Below are positions 1 to 5,542 of a DNA stretch of 7,125 nt, piece after piece (within the stretch, counting starts at the first letter, position 1; every line of letters begins with the position of its first letter). Source of the stretch: an uncultured Sphingomonadales bacterium (GTDB lineage: Bacteria; Pseudomonadota; Alphaproteobacteria; Sphingomonadales; Sphingomonadaceae). The position numbers and the translations under genes are program-made. A model generated the notes under the pieces. The model did no database searches. It was not told where the DNA came from and saw only the letters and a list, made by a program, of their open reading frames with translations. Location: positions 1-7,125 of the forward strand of contig CAIWFP010000188.1 in the NCBI GenBank assembly GCA_903911985.1, given 5' to 3'.

Positions 1-571
1 CGCCTATGTCGTATCTCCCCGAGGCGCCGACATGCCAGTCGTCCGCGTCGCGTCGAACCTGCCGGGCATAGCGCCACAGATTGGCCCCGGCATCCAGACT
101 CAGCGCGTTGCGCGACCATATACTTTCCAGTCGGGCCGAAGGCGCGAAAATCGCGAATTCATCGGCGGTGCGCGGCGCGGTTTGATAGACATTGTCGGTG
201 AAGCCGACGCTTGCCTCCACGCGTGGCCGCAGCCGGAAGCCGCCCAGCCGGATGCCCGCTGCCTCATATTCGGGCCGGGGCCGATCCAGCACGCCGGTGT
301 TCTGCCCGCGATCATATTCCAGCGGCAGGCTTGGGGTGACGAAATTGTCTCCCACAGCCTGTGCCAGAGCCGTGGCGGGCAGCATGCCGAAAAGCATGGC
401 GCAACCAGCAACCGCAGCGAGTGGCAGGATGCCGGGGCCCGATGTCCCGCCCCGCGATGCACGGCGCCGCGACACAACCTCGGGCAGGACAAGCCCCCGC
501 GCCGACAGCGCCGCGCGCCGCGAAACTTTTCCGCAGTTGTGCCCGCAACAATCATGATTGACCCGCGCCAT
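1..571 (-). CDS. Outer-membrane beta-barrel porin of a polysaccharide export locus (BBP2-like), N-terminal part
   Basis: This is the first 190 codons of a gene that runs off the left edge. The frame is open throughout, and an ATG at 571 is preceded by AGGAGG (585-580) eight bases upstream; this SD overlaps the stop of the upstream gene, so the two are probably translationally coupled. The product has a basic N-region of about 47 residues, a hydrophobic core (about 48-64) and a likely signal-peptidase site after ATALA or ALAQA (about 70-72). The mature part contains RPRPEYEAAGIRLGGFRLRP, then VEASVGFTDNVYQTAP and alternating strands such as ARLESIWSRNALSLDAGANLW. The 'R-P-EY-x-GIR-G-F-P...GFTDNVY' pattern is typical of type-2 putative beta-barrel porins found beside polysaccharide exporters. 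The long N-region is odd; GTG at codon 33, preceded by GAGG, would give a normal signal peptide. The expected role, translocating polysaccharide across the outer membrane, is inferred from family and neighbours. Confidence 0.82.
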   Translation of the reverse strand, partial: MARVNHDCCGHNCGKVSRRAALSARGLVLPEVVSRRRASRGGTSGPGILPLAAVAGCAMLFGMLPATALAQAVGDNFVTPSLPLEYDRGQNTGVLDRPRPEYEAAGIRLGGFRLRPRVEASVGFTDNVYQTAPRTADEFAIFAPSARLESIWSRNALSLDAGANLWRYARQVRRDADDWHVGASGRYDIG

Positions 572-583
572 TGCCGTTCCCTC

Positions 584-1219
584 CTATCGCCGACCCGGGT
601 AGTTTGATGAGCCACCAACAAGGCTGAGCGTGGGGCTTTGCTCCAGCGAGGATTCCGCGCTGCGCTGGCCTGCGGTGCCGGTTCCCGTGCCATTGGCGGG
701 GCAACGCGACAGGGCGCTGCGCACCCCGCGCAGGGCCCGGCGGGCGGCGGGCGAAAGTGTCGCCGCCCGCCCCAGAACCTGGGCCAGTGCCGCCTGCGAA
801 GTTGAGCAACTCGCCTGCGCCTGGTCGATGGCGAAGGTCAGCCGGGCCTCAATTTCGGCCACCCGGCCATTGCCGCCATTGCCTTGCAGGGTGGTGAGGA
901 TGGTTTGTGCCAGCGCATCGATCTGCTGCGCGCTGGGCGCGGGGTTCGCCGGGGACGGCGCCGGCTTGGCTGGCGCGGCATGCAGTGGCGCCGCAGCCAG
1001 CAGCAGGACCAGCATGGCGCGGCGGGCAATTGCGCCCAATCCCCGTCCACCCAAGCCCCTTCCGCCCACGCGCCCGACCGGGCGGTTCCCTGTGGTGCGC
1101 CAAGGCCCGCTTGGGTGGGCGGGCCCGGTAGCGGGACCATAGGTGCGAGGCCGGCCAGAATCGAATCCAGTCCCGTATGGCGTGGCCTGCGGCAGGATAT
1201 GCGGATTGGGAACGATCAT
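584..1219 (-). CDS. Uncharacterised small secreted or membrane-anchored protein in the export cluster
   Basis: I do not recognise this 211-residue protein. From the ATG at 1219 (weak purine-rich AAGGGTGGG upstream) it has a Pro/Gly/Arg-rich N-region, including a GGRGLGGRGLG repeat at about 52-62, then ARRAMLVLLLAAAPLHAAPA (65-84), which looks like a signal peptide or anchor cleaved near residue 81. A Pro/Ala linker (84-96) follows, then two helical stretches (about 97-112 and 117-170) with Cys138 and Cys173, which could form a disulfide, and a Gly/Thr/Ser-rich tail. A start at Met69 (1015) would give a conventional signal peptide but has no SD; TTG codons just upstream are also possible. The frame stays open back to 1498, but that extension looks non-coding. 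The gene ends at TAG 584-586, inside the SD of the porin gene, so the two are co-transcribed. The position between OPX and porin suggests an accessory role in polysaccharide export; no function can be assigned from sequence. Confidence 0.7.
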   Translation of the reverse strand: MIVPNPHILPQATPYGTGFDSGRPRTYGPATGPAHPSGPWRTTGNRPVGRVGGRGLGGRGLGAIARRAMLVLLLAAAPLHAAPAKPAPSPANPAPSAQQIDALAQTILTTLQGNGGNGRVAEIEARLTFAIDQAQASCSTSQAALAQVLGRAATLSPAARRALRGVRSALSRCPANGTGTGTAGQRSAESSLEQSPTLSLVGGSSNYPGRR

Positions 1220-1581
1220 TGCCCACCCTTTTGGTGAAGAGAATGTGGTGAATAGAATCCGGTGAATTGCTGCCCCAGCGATCCCATCGCGCCGCCCCAT
1301 TCGCAACTGCAACAAACTCTGAAATGAACCTTTCGGTAAACCCCTAGAGCCGGTGGTACGCGAGCGTGGCGCGCAGCAAAGTGGACGGAATTTTCCAGCG
1401 TTCGTCTTTAACCCCGAAAAAAACATTCCAAACATTTGAGTTAAAATCGCAATTCGGAAGATTTCCTTGCGCGTTTCCCTGCCGGAAATTGCTGTCATGG
1501 GCGCACTGGGCAGGGTCGAAAATGCCGGTTTCGGATGGTTTTACCCGACCCGCACGGCCGGGCTGGCCCATCGCGGCGCGG
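1220..1581. other. 362-base gap between the OPX gene and the small secreted protein gene
   Basis: No convincing gene lies here. The stretch at about 1380-1490 is clearly richer in A/T than its surroundings (runs such as AAAAAAACATT and TTAAAATCG, with AAACATT repeated at 1421 and 1430). This suggests a promoter or leader for the minus-strand genes 1219-1, but I cannot pick a -35/-10 pair with confidence. Tandem 14-base repeats at 1233-1266 sit just before the start codon of the next gene. The gap means that the OPX gene and the downstream pair may not be a single simple transcript. Confidence 0.5.
1233..1266. repeat. Short tandem repeat, 14-base period, in the leader of the small secreted protein gene
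   Basis: GGTGAA occurs at exactly 14-base intervals at 1233, 1247 and 1261. The first two units (GGTGAAGAGAATGT and GGTGAATAGAATCC) match at 11 of 14 positions; the third is degenerate after GGTGAAT. On the transcribed minus strand the array reads TTCACC-N8-TTCACC-N8-TTCACC and ends 14 bases before the ATG at 1219, so it would lie in the 5' untranslated leader or be a protein-binding array at the promoter. Confidence 0.6.
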
Positions 1582-2190
1582 TCACCAATAACGCTCGCCA
1601 ATGCGGATGATATCGCCGGGGTGCACCCGCAAATCCGGCGTGATCCGCATCTTTTGCGCCAGCTCGTCGCCAGCATGGCGGATAAGCACCTTTTTCTTCT
1701 CTGCCCGATAGGTATATCCCTCGGCCATGGCGACAGCGGCGTCCACGGTCAGCCCGCTGGAATAGGGATATTCGCCCGGCTTGTTCACTTCGCCCAGAAT
1801 GTAGAACGGGCGGAAGGTCAGGACATCGATGCTCACCTTCGGCTCCAGCAGATAGCCCCCCTTCAGCGCATCGCGGATCCGCACCGTCACCTGTGTCGGT
1901 GTGAGGCCGAGCACCGGCACGTCGCCGATCAGCGGCAGCGACAGCGCGCCATTGGCATTTACGGTAAACTCGCCCGACAGGGTGGGTTCGTCGAACACGA
2001 TGATCCGCACCTTGTCGGCCACGCCCAGCTGATAATCCTCGCCACCCCGCTGGCTGGTGGCCTCCGGCTGGGCAGGGGGAATGGCCGAGCCTGCCCGCTC
2101 AGCAGTGGCAAGGCCGGGCCCCTGCTGCCCATACAGGGGCGCATTGGGCAGGAGCGCGACAAGCAGGGCAAGAGGCATAATCCAGCGCAT
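1582..2190 (-). CDS. Polysaccharide biosynthesis/export protein (OPX family, Poly_export plus SLBB)
   Basis: This 202-residue protein is a short Wza/GumB-type outer-membrane polysaccharide export (OPX) protein. Residues 1-21 form a signal peptide (MRWIMPLALLVALLPNAPLYG, Q following). The Poly_export domain starts at YQLGVADKVRIIVFDEPTLS (53-72) and continues through GALSLPLIGDVPVLGLTPTQ (81-100) to about 125. One SLBB-like domain follows (RPFYILGEVNKPGEYPYSSG, 127-146, to about 175), and the protein ends LRVHPGDIIRIGERYW. There is no lipobox cysteine and no C-terminal amphipathic helix as in Wza, so it is probably a soluble periplasmic OPX ring that needs a separate barrel, which the porin gene at 571-1 could supply. 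The ATG at 2190 has only a weak SD (GGATTGG); no better start keeps the signal peptide. It is transcribed divergently from the peptidase gene at 2951. Family assignment is firm; the exported sugar is unknown. Confidence 0.93.
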   Translation of the reverse strand: MRWIMPLALLVALLPNAPLYGQQGPGLATAERAGSAIPPAQPEATSQRGGEDYQLGVADKVRIIVFDEPTLSGEFTVNANGALSLPLIGDVPVLGLTPTQVTVRIRDALKGGYLLEPKVSIDVLTFRPFYILGEVNKPGEYPYSSGLTVDAAVAMAEGYTYRAEKKKVLIRHAGDELAQKMRITPDLRVHPGDIIRIGERYW

Positions 2191-2435
2191 GGGCCAATCC
2201 GTTCATCGATGTTGTGCCGGCCACCAGAATGGCGGCACGACAGGGCTAACAGGGTTCGGGCCACGACGGTCTGGCCGGGCGCATCCATGCGGCCTTTGCC
2301 CGATTCAGCCGGGCGATCCGGCGCACCGAACAGGGCCAAATTTATCTGCCGAGCCTGTCGCGTTCAATCGGGCCGGACCCGGGATCCCATCCGTTACGGG
2401 TATTTCCGGGGCCTTGCCGCGCGCGGGTCTGGCGC

Positions 2436-2457
2436 GTGCCCACTAAGGGACGGGCAC
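2436..2457. promoter_or_regulatory. Perfect 6-base inverted repeat, 10-base spacer
   Basis: GTGCCC (2436-2441) and GGGCAC (2452-2457) are exact reverse complements. The site lies about 250 bases upstream of the OPX start and only nine bases from the next dyad. It could be an operator half-site pair or a small hairpin; at this GC content a 6-base dyad may also arise by chance. Confidence 0.3.
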
Positions 2458-2465
2458 TAGGCAAT

Positions 2466-2501
2466 CCTGCGTATCGCCGTTTATTCGGTCATTTACGCAG
2501 G
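2466..2501. promoter_or_regulatory. Perfect 8-base inverted repeat, candidate operator
   Basis: CCTGCGTA (2466-2473) and TACGCAGG (2494-2501) are exact reverse complements separated by a 20-base AT-richer spacer. Half-site centres are 28 bases apart, between two and three helical turns. The site lies between the divergent OPX and peptidase genes, where one regulator could control both. This is the strongest dyad in the intergenic region; the cognate regulator is unknown. Confidence 0.4.
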
Positions 2502-2852
2502 GTCGCCACAAGGTTTGGCGTTAATCCGGCGGGGCCCGAGCATATGACCATTTTCGCGGAATCTCCCCGGCAGACCCAGCCGTTGCCGTGGCGTCGCGGG
2601 CGGGCTTTTGGCCGGGATACGTTTGGCGGGGACAGGCGCCCAGCCCACCGCCGCATGCCCTATTCAGCCGCGGGCTCGCTACCGCTTGTCACCGGCTGCC
2701 ACCTCGGACACTCACCCGTGCCGCAGGTCGCTGGCGAAATTTGGCCGCTGGCGACGCGGTTGGTCCTTCATCTATTCGGGGCCGGGGTTCCGTGGTGGAT
2801 GATCGCCCGCGCGTTCAGGTGGCTCTGACCTGTCCCCGGCGGGCAAATAGGG

Positions 2853-2865
2853 GTTAGCCCCTAAC
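2853..2865. promoter_or_regulatory. Small palindrome GTTAG-CCC-CTAAC upstream of the peptidase gene
   Basis: GTTAG (2853-2857) and CTAAC (2861-2865) flank CCC. An overlapping alternative pairing is TAGGGG (2848-2853) with CCCCTA (2858-2863). The site is about 85 bases upstream of the ATG at 2951, a plausible promoter-proximal operator position. It is short, so confidence is low. Confidence 0.3.
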
Positions 2866-2921
2866 TCAACAGAAAGCTGCCGAAACTACCTCCCGCAACC
2901 CGGTGTGAGGGCGAAGCGGCC

Positions 2922-2953
2922 CATGACTCTCCCGCAATCGGGAGCGTGTCATG
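2922..2953 (+). promoter_or_regulatory. Start-site hairpin enclosing SD and ATG of the peptidase gene
   Basis: The outer stem is CATGAC (2922-2927) with GTCATG (2948-2953); the inner stem is CTCCCG (2929-2934) with CGGGAG (2939-2944), closing a CAAT loop. All twelve pairs are Watson-Crick, with a 1-by-3 internal loop. The inner 3' arm carries the SD (GGGAG, 2940-2944) and the outer 3' arm ends in the start codon ATG (2951-2953). If it forms in the mRNA, both initiation elements are paired and translation would be restrained until the structure is opened. Confidence 0.55.
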
Positions 2954-4168
2954 CGTCGCAAAACTATCGCATTATGGCTGGCGGCATTGGCCACAGGCAC
3001 CGGGGCAGGCGTGCTTCCCGGGGGTGGCGTGGCGATGGCGCGTGTGCCGGCCAATCCCTTCGTGCCGATGGGTGCCGAAACCCAGCCTCCCCGTGGTTAT
3101 GCGGAGCTGTGCGGCGCCCGGCCCGCTTTATGCGCTGCCTTTGGTGGGCGGGGTCAGGGTGGGCCGGTGGATTCGCCCGCGCCTTCCGGCCCGCTGGATG
3201 ATCTTGCCGCGAACGGTGTGGATGTTGCGCCGCGCTCGCCGGTTTCGCCCCGGCCCGCGCTACGGCATGGGCCGGTGGGTTTGCGTTTCACCTGTGAGGG
3301 GGGGGGCATTGCCGGGACCGGGCCCTCATGCCAGCCTGGGTCGCTTGCCGGGTTTGCGCTGAATGGTGCCGGGGTGGATGACCCCCGAGACCGACTTGGC
3401 TTCGGGCGGGATCTGGCGCTGTCCGGGTGGGCGCTGTCCGGGTGGGGGCTTTCAGGGGGTGTGGCTCCCGATCCCGCGCCGCAAAATCCTGCCGCCCTGT
3501 TGACCAGTTGGCGGGCCTTTCGTCTCCCCCCCGGCGACCCACTGCCGGAACAGCCCTATGGGCTGTTTGCTTTCTCGGTTTCGGGCGGGAAGCTGACAGG
3601 GCTTCCACAAGAGCAGGAGCTTGTCTCGCGCGCACCGACGCTGGTGCAGGCTCTGCCCACAGGCGCTCTGCCGCCCAGGCCAGCCCTGCTGTTCGCGCCA
3701 GCCGCCCAGCCCGGGGCAGACGGTGCCGGGGGAGCAGAAATTCCCGCCGCACTGCCGCCCGGCGCTTCCGCTGCCGATCCCGGGAGTGATTGGCGCAGGC
3801 TGTTGGCGCGGGTGAATGGCCGGGTCAACGCGCGGGTCCATCAGCAGAGCGATCTGGCCAGCTTTGGCGTGCCCGAATTGTGGCGCCCGAGCGGCGTTGG
3901 CCCCGGCGCCGTGGGTGATTGCGAGGACCTCGCGCTGGAAAAGCGGGTGGAATTGCTGACCGCCCGGTTCCCGCCCGAGCGGCTGTTTCTGGCGGTGGTG
4001 TGGCGGCGCGACGCGGGGTTGCACACGGTGCTCGTGGCGCGGCTGGAGGGCGGTGATGTCGTGCTCGACAGCCGGGTGGACTATATCGAGCCATGGGACC
4101 GCGCCGGTTATAATTGGGTGATCGTGGAGACGCCGGGCCGTCCGCAGGAGTGGCGCGAGGCGGCCTGA
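2951..4168 (+). CDS. Secreted transglutaminase-like cysteine peptidase (C93/BTLCP, LapG-related) with a large insert
   Basis: This 405-residue protein has a signal peptide (MRRKTIALWLAALATGTGAG, to about residue 30) and then family features: NPFVPMG (35-41) and the paired cysteines in YAELCGARPALC (50-61). The catalytic core is at 280-396: WRRLLARVNGRVNARV, GVPELWRPSGVGPGAVGDCEDLALEKR with nucleophile Cys324, LHTVLVARL with His358, and VVLDSRVDYIEPW with Asp373, closing with GYNWVIVETPG. The Cys-His-Asp triad and GDCED context are diagnostic of bacterial transglutaminase-like cysteine proteinases, which include LapG, a periplasmic protease that releases biofilm adhesins. Such proteins are usually about 200 residues; here roughly 215 Gly/Pro/Ala-rich residues (about 65-280) are inserted, with ALSGW repeats (159-170) and Cys115/Cys127. 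The start is supported by GGGAG six bases upstream. A G9 run at 3298-3306 lies in the insert. The substrate is unknown; a matrix-linked role is inferred from neighbours. Confidence 0.88.
   Translation: MRRKTIALWLAALATGTGAGVLPGGGVAMARVPANPFVPMGAETQPPRGYAELCGARPALCAAFGGRGQGGPVDSPAPSGPLDDLAANGVDVAPRSPVSPRPALRHGPVGLRFTCEGGGIAGTGPSCQPGSLAGFALNGAGVDDPRDRLGFGRDLALSGWALSGWGLSGGVAPDPAPQNPAALLTSWRAFRLPPGDPLPEQPYGLFAFSVSGGKLTGLPQEQELVSRAPTLVQALPTGALPPRPALLFAPAAQPGADGAGGAEIPAALPPGASAADPGSDWRRLLARVNGRVNARVHQQSDLASFGVPELWRPSGVGPGAVGDCEDLALEKRVELLTARFPPERLFLAVVWRRDAGLHTVLVARLEGGDVVLDSRVDYIEPWDRAGYNWVIVETPGRPQEWREAA
3416..3460 (+). repeat. 15-base tandem repeat within the peptidase gene
   Basis: GCGCTGTCCGGGTGG occurs exactly twice in tandem (3416-3430, 3431-3445), followed by a diverged third unit (3446-3460). 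In frame they encode ALSGW-ALSGW-GLSGG. The exact duplication is consistent with replication slippage inside the low-complexity insert of the C93 peptidase. Confidence 0.8.
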
Positions 4169-4313
4169 AGTTTCGGCCGACTACGAGTTTGCACGGAATT
4201 CGATGCGCTTTGCCGGGCGTGGGGGCCGGTTTCCTCGAAAGCCGAGGCGTCGGCTGGATCGCTTGGGGGCCCGCTCGACTAACCTTTCCCCACAGGACTT
4301 AAGGGGAAACGGC
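4169..4313 (+). other. 145-base spacer between peptidase and glycosyltransferase genes
   Basis: The spacer holds a weak hairpin (CCTCG 4233-4237 with CGAGG 4243-4247, loop AAAGC) and the SD-pairing dyad at 4285-4309. No T-run follows the weak hairpin, so it is not a classical terminator. The length allows a separate promoter for the glycosyltransferase, but no clear -35/-10 pair is visible. Confidence 0.4.
4285..4309 (+). promoter_or_regulatory. Inverted repeat covering the SD of the glycosyltransferase gene
   Basis: TTTCCCC (4285-4291) and GGGGAAA (4303-4309) are perfect 7-base complements with an 11-base spacer. The 3' arm overlaps the SD (AAGGGGA, 4301-4307), which ends six bases before the ATG at 4314. 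Pairing in the mRNA would block ribosome entry. Confidence 0.45.
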
Positions 4314-5495
4314 ATGCGCGTGGCTATCGTGCATTATTGGCTGGTGAGCATGCGCGGCGGTGAGCGGGTGCTCGAGCAATTATGCGAAATCTTTCCAGAG
4401 GCGGAGATTTTCACCCATGTGGTGGATCACCGGGTGTTGTCGCCTGTGTTGCGGCGGCACACCATCCACACCAGCTTCATCGCGCACCTGCCCTTTGCTC
4501 GCGCGCTTTATCAGAAATACCTGCCGCTGATGCCCCGCGCGCTGGAGGGGCTGGACCTGTCGGCGTTTGATCTGGTGATCAGTTGCGAGGCAGGGCCGGC
4601 CAAGGGGGTCATCACCCGGCCAGATGCGCTGCACATCACCTATTGCCATTCGCCCATGCGTTACATCTGGGATCAATATCACCAGTATCGGGCGCAGAGC
4701 GGATGGGCGGCGCGGTGGCTGATGCCGCTGTTCGCCCCGGGCCTGCGCCAATGGGACGCCGCCAGCGCCAGCCGCAGCGATGTGGTGCTGGCCAACAGCC
4801 ATTATGTCGCCGCCCGCATCGCCAAGGCATGGGGGCGCAAGGCGCGGGTGGTGCATCCGCCGGTGGAGACAGGCCTATTTTCCCCGTCGGCGGAGGTGGA
4901 CGAGGAATATCTGTGGGTCGGCCAGCTGGTGCCCTACAAGCGGGCCGATGTGGCGGTGGCGGCATTTCTGGCCAGTGGGCGGCGGCTGCATGTGGTGGGC
5001 GAAGGGGCGATGCTGGGGCCCTTGCGGGCGATGGCCCGTGGGGCAGGCAATATCCGCTTCACACAGCGCCTGTCGTTTGATGATCTGCGCGCCGCCTATG
5101 CCTGTTGCCGCGCGCTGGTGTTCACGGCAGAGGAAGATTTCGGCCTCGTGCCGATCGAGGTGATGGCCAGCGGGCGCCCGGTGCTGGCGCTAGGGCGCGG
5201 CGGGGCGCTGGAAACGGTGGTGCCGGGGGTGACGGGGCAGTTCTATGCCGAAAACAGCGTGGCGGCGCTGATGGAGGCGCTGGATAGCCTCGAGGCATGG
5301 CTGCCTTTCTTCCGCCCGGAGGATGCGCTGGCAAGGGCGGCGGAGTTCAGTCCCCGCCATTTCCGCGAGGAGGTGGAAGCGGCGGTGACGCGGGGTTTCG
5401 CCGATCTGCGGGCGCGATTGTCACCCCCTGTGCGGCGTCGGGAGGTGGATCAGGCCAAGCCAGCGGGTTTCATGCTGAGCGTGGAACAGGTGTGA
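4314..5495 (+). CDS. GT4-family glycosyltransferase (GT-B fold), probable exopolysaccharide assembly
   Basis: This 393-residue enzyme is a retaining GT-B glycosyltransferase that would transfer a sugar from a nucleotide donor to a lipid-linked acceptor at the cytoplasmic membrane. The N-terminal domain starts MRVAIVHYWLVSMRGGERVL (1-20), with the Gly-rich GGER loop, and contains FDLVISCEAGPAKG (85-98) and HITYCHSPMRYIWD (107-120). The C-terminal domain includes YLWVGQLVPYKRADVAVAAF (199-218), with the Lys/Arg expected to contact donor phosphates, HVVGEG (226-231) and AEEDFGLVPIEVMASGRPVL (272-291). Glu274 and Glu282 make the E-x7-E motif of GT4 enzymes. The closest remembered relatives are WbaZ-like mannosyltransferases, but donor specificity cannot be read from sequence. 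The frame is open upstream to 4203, but AAGGGGA (4301-4307) and the match to the family N-terminus favour 4314. It lies 145 bases after the peptidase gene on the same strand and ends TGA at 5493-5495 inside a repeat array. Confidence 0.92.
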   Translation: MRVAIVHYWLVSMRGGERVLEQLCEIFPEAEIFTHVVDHRVLSPVLRRHTIHTSFIAHLPFARALYQKYLPLMPRALEGLDLSAFDLVISCEAGPAKGVITRPDALHITYCHSPMRYIWDQYHQYRAQSGWAARWLMPLFAPGLRQWDAASASRSDVVLANSHYVAARIAKAWGRKARVVHPPVETGLFSPSAEVDEEYLWVGQLVPYKRADVAVAAFLASGRRLHVVGEGAMLGPLRAMARGAGNIRFTQRLSFDDLRAAYACCRALVFTAEEDFGLVPIEVMASGRPVLALGRGGALETVVPGVTGQFYAENSVAALMEALDSLEAWLPFFRPEDALARAAEFSPRHFREEVEAAVTRGFADLRARLSPPVRRREVDQAKPAGFMLSVEQV

Positions 5496-5542
5496 AACCT
5501 GCGTGGAACAGTGTGGAACAATGTGTGACACTGTGTGGAACG
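5479..5542. repeat. Six degenerate GTGTGGAAC repeats at helical spacing
   Basis: Copies or near-copies of GTGTGGAAC begin at 5479, 5490, 5501, 5511, 5521 and 5533, so the spacing is 11, 11, 10, 10 and 12 bases, close to one DNA turn. The first two overlap the last codons and stop of the glycosyltransferase gene. The array stops at the end of the nuclease-like gene (stop codon 5543-5545 on the minus strand). It also contains a 7-base dyad, ACAGTGT (5508-5514) with ACACTGT (5528-5534). It could be a same-face protein-binding array or a slippage-derived repeat; no T-run supports a terminator. Confidence 0.65.

Larger units (their letters stand above)
2191..2950. other. 760-base divergent intergenic region between the export cluster and the peptidase gene
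   Basis: No open frame here has good coding character. The longest (2436-2828, plus) starts at a GTG without an SD and has mixed third-position bases, unlike the strongly G/C-ending neighbours. The region should hold the promoters for both divergent transcription units. It contains perfect dyads at 2436-2457, 2466-2501 and 2853-2865, an additional GGTCAT (2487) / ATGACC (2544) pair, and the start-site hairpin at 2922-2953. I see no tRNA, no rRNA and no CRISPR-like array. A regulatory RNA or an unusual small gene cannot be excluded. Confidence 0.55.

Noticed and set aside
496..571. Possible twin-arginine signal (SRRAAL) in the porin N-region
   Set aside because: Outer-membrane barrels are exported unfolded by Sec, and the hydrophobic core lies too far from the Arg pair for a Tat signal.
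100..693. 197-codon minus-strand frame overlapping the porin
   Set aside because: The adjacent frame from 571 has a perfect SD, a signal peptide and porin-like sequence; this frame lacks any of these.
1220..1498. Upstream extension of the small secreted protein to an ATG at 1498
   Set aside because: The extension runs through AT-rich, promoter-like sequence and the tandem repeat and has no SD, so 1219 or a later start is more credible.
1366..2460. 364-codon plus-strand frame
   Set aside because: It lies antisense across the clearly real OPX gene; the long open stretch reflects GC-biased codon structure of the minus strand.
2436..2828. Plus-strand 130-codon open frame in the intergenic region
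   Set aside because: It starts at GTG without an SD, its third-position bases are mixed, and the product has no recognisable motif or signal. Long chance frames are common in GC-rich DNA.
4203..4313. Upstream extension of the glycosyltransferase
   Set aside because: The GT4 N-terminal strand MRVAIVHYW begins exactly at 4314 with an SD in front; the 37 upstream residues are Arg-rich noise.
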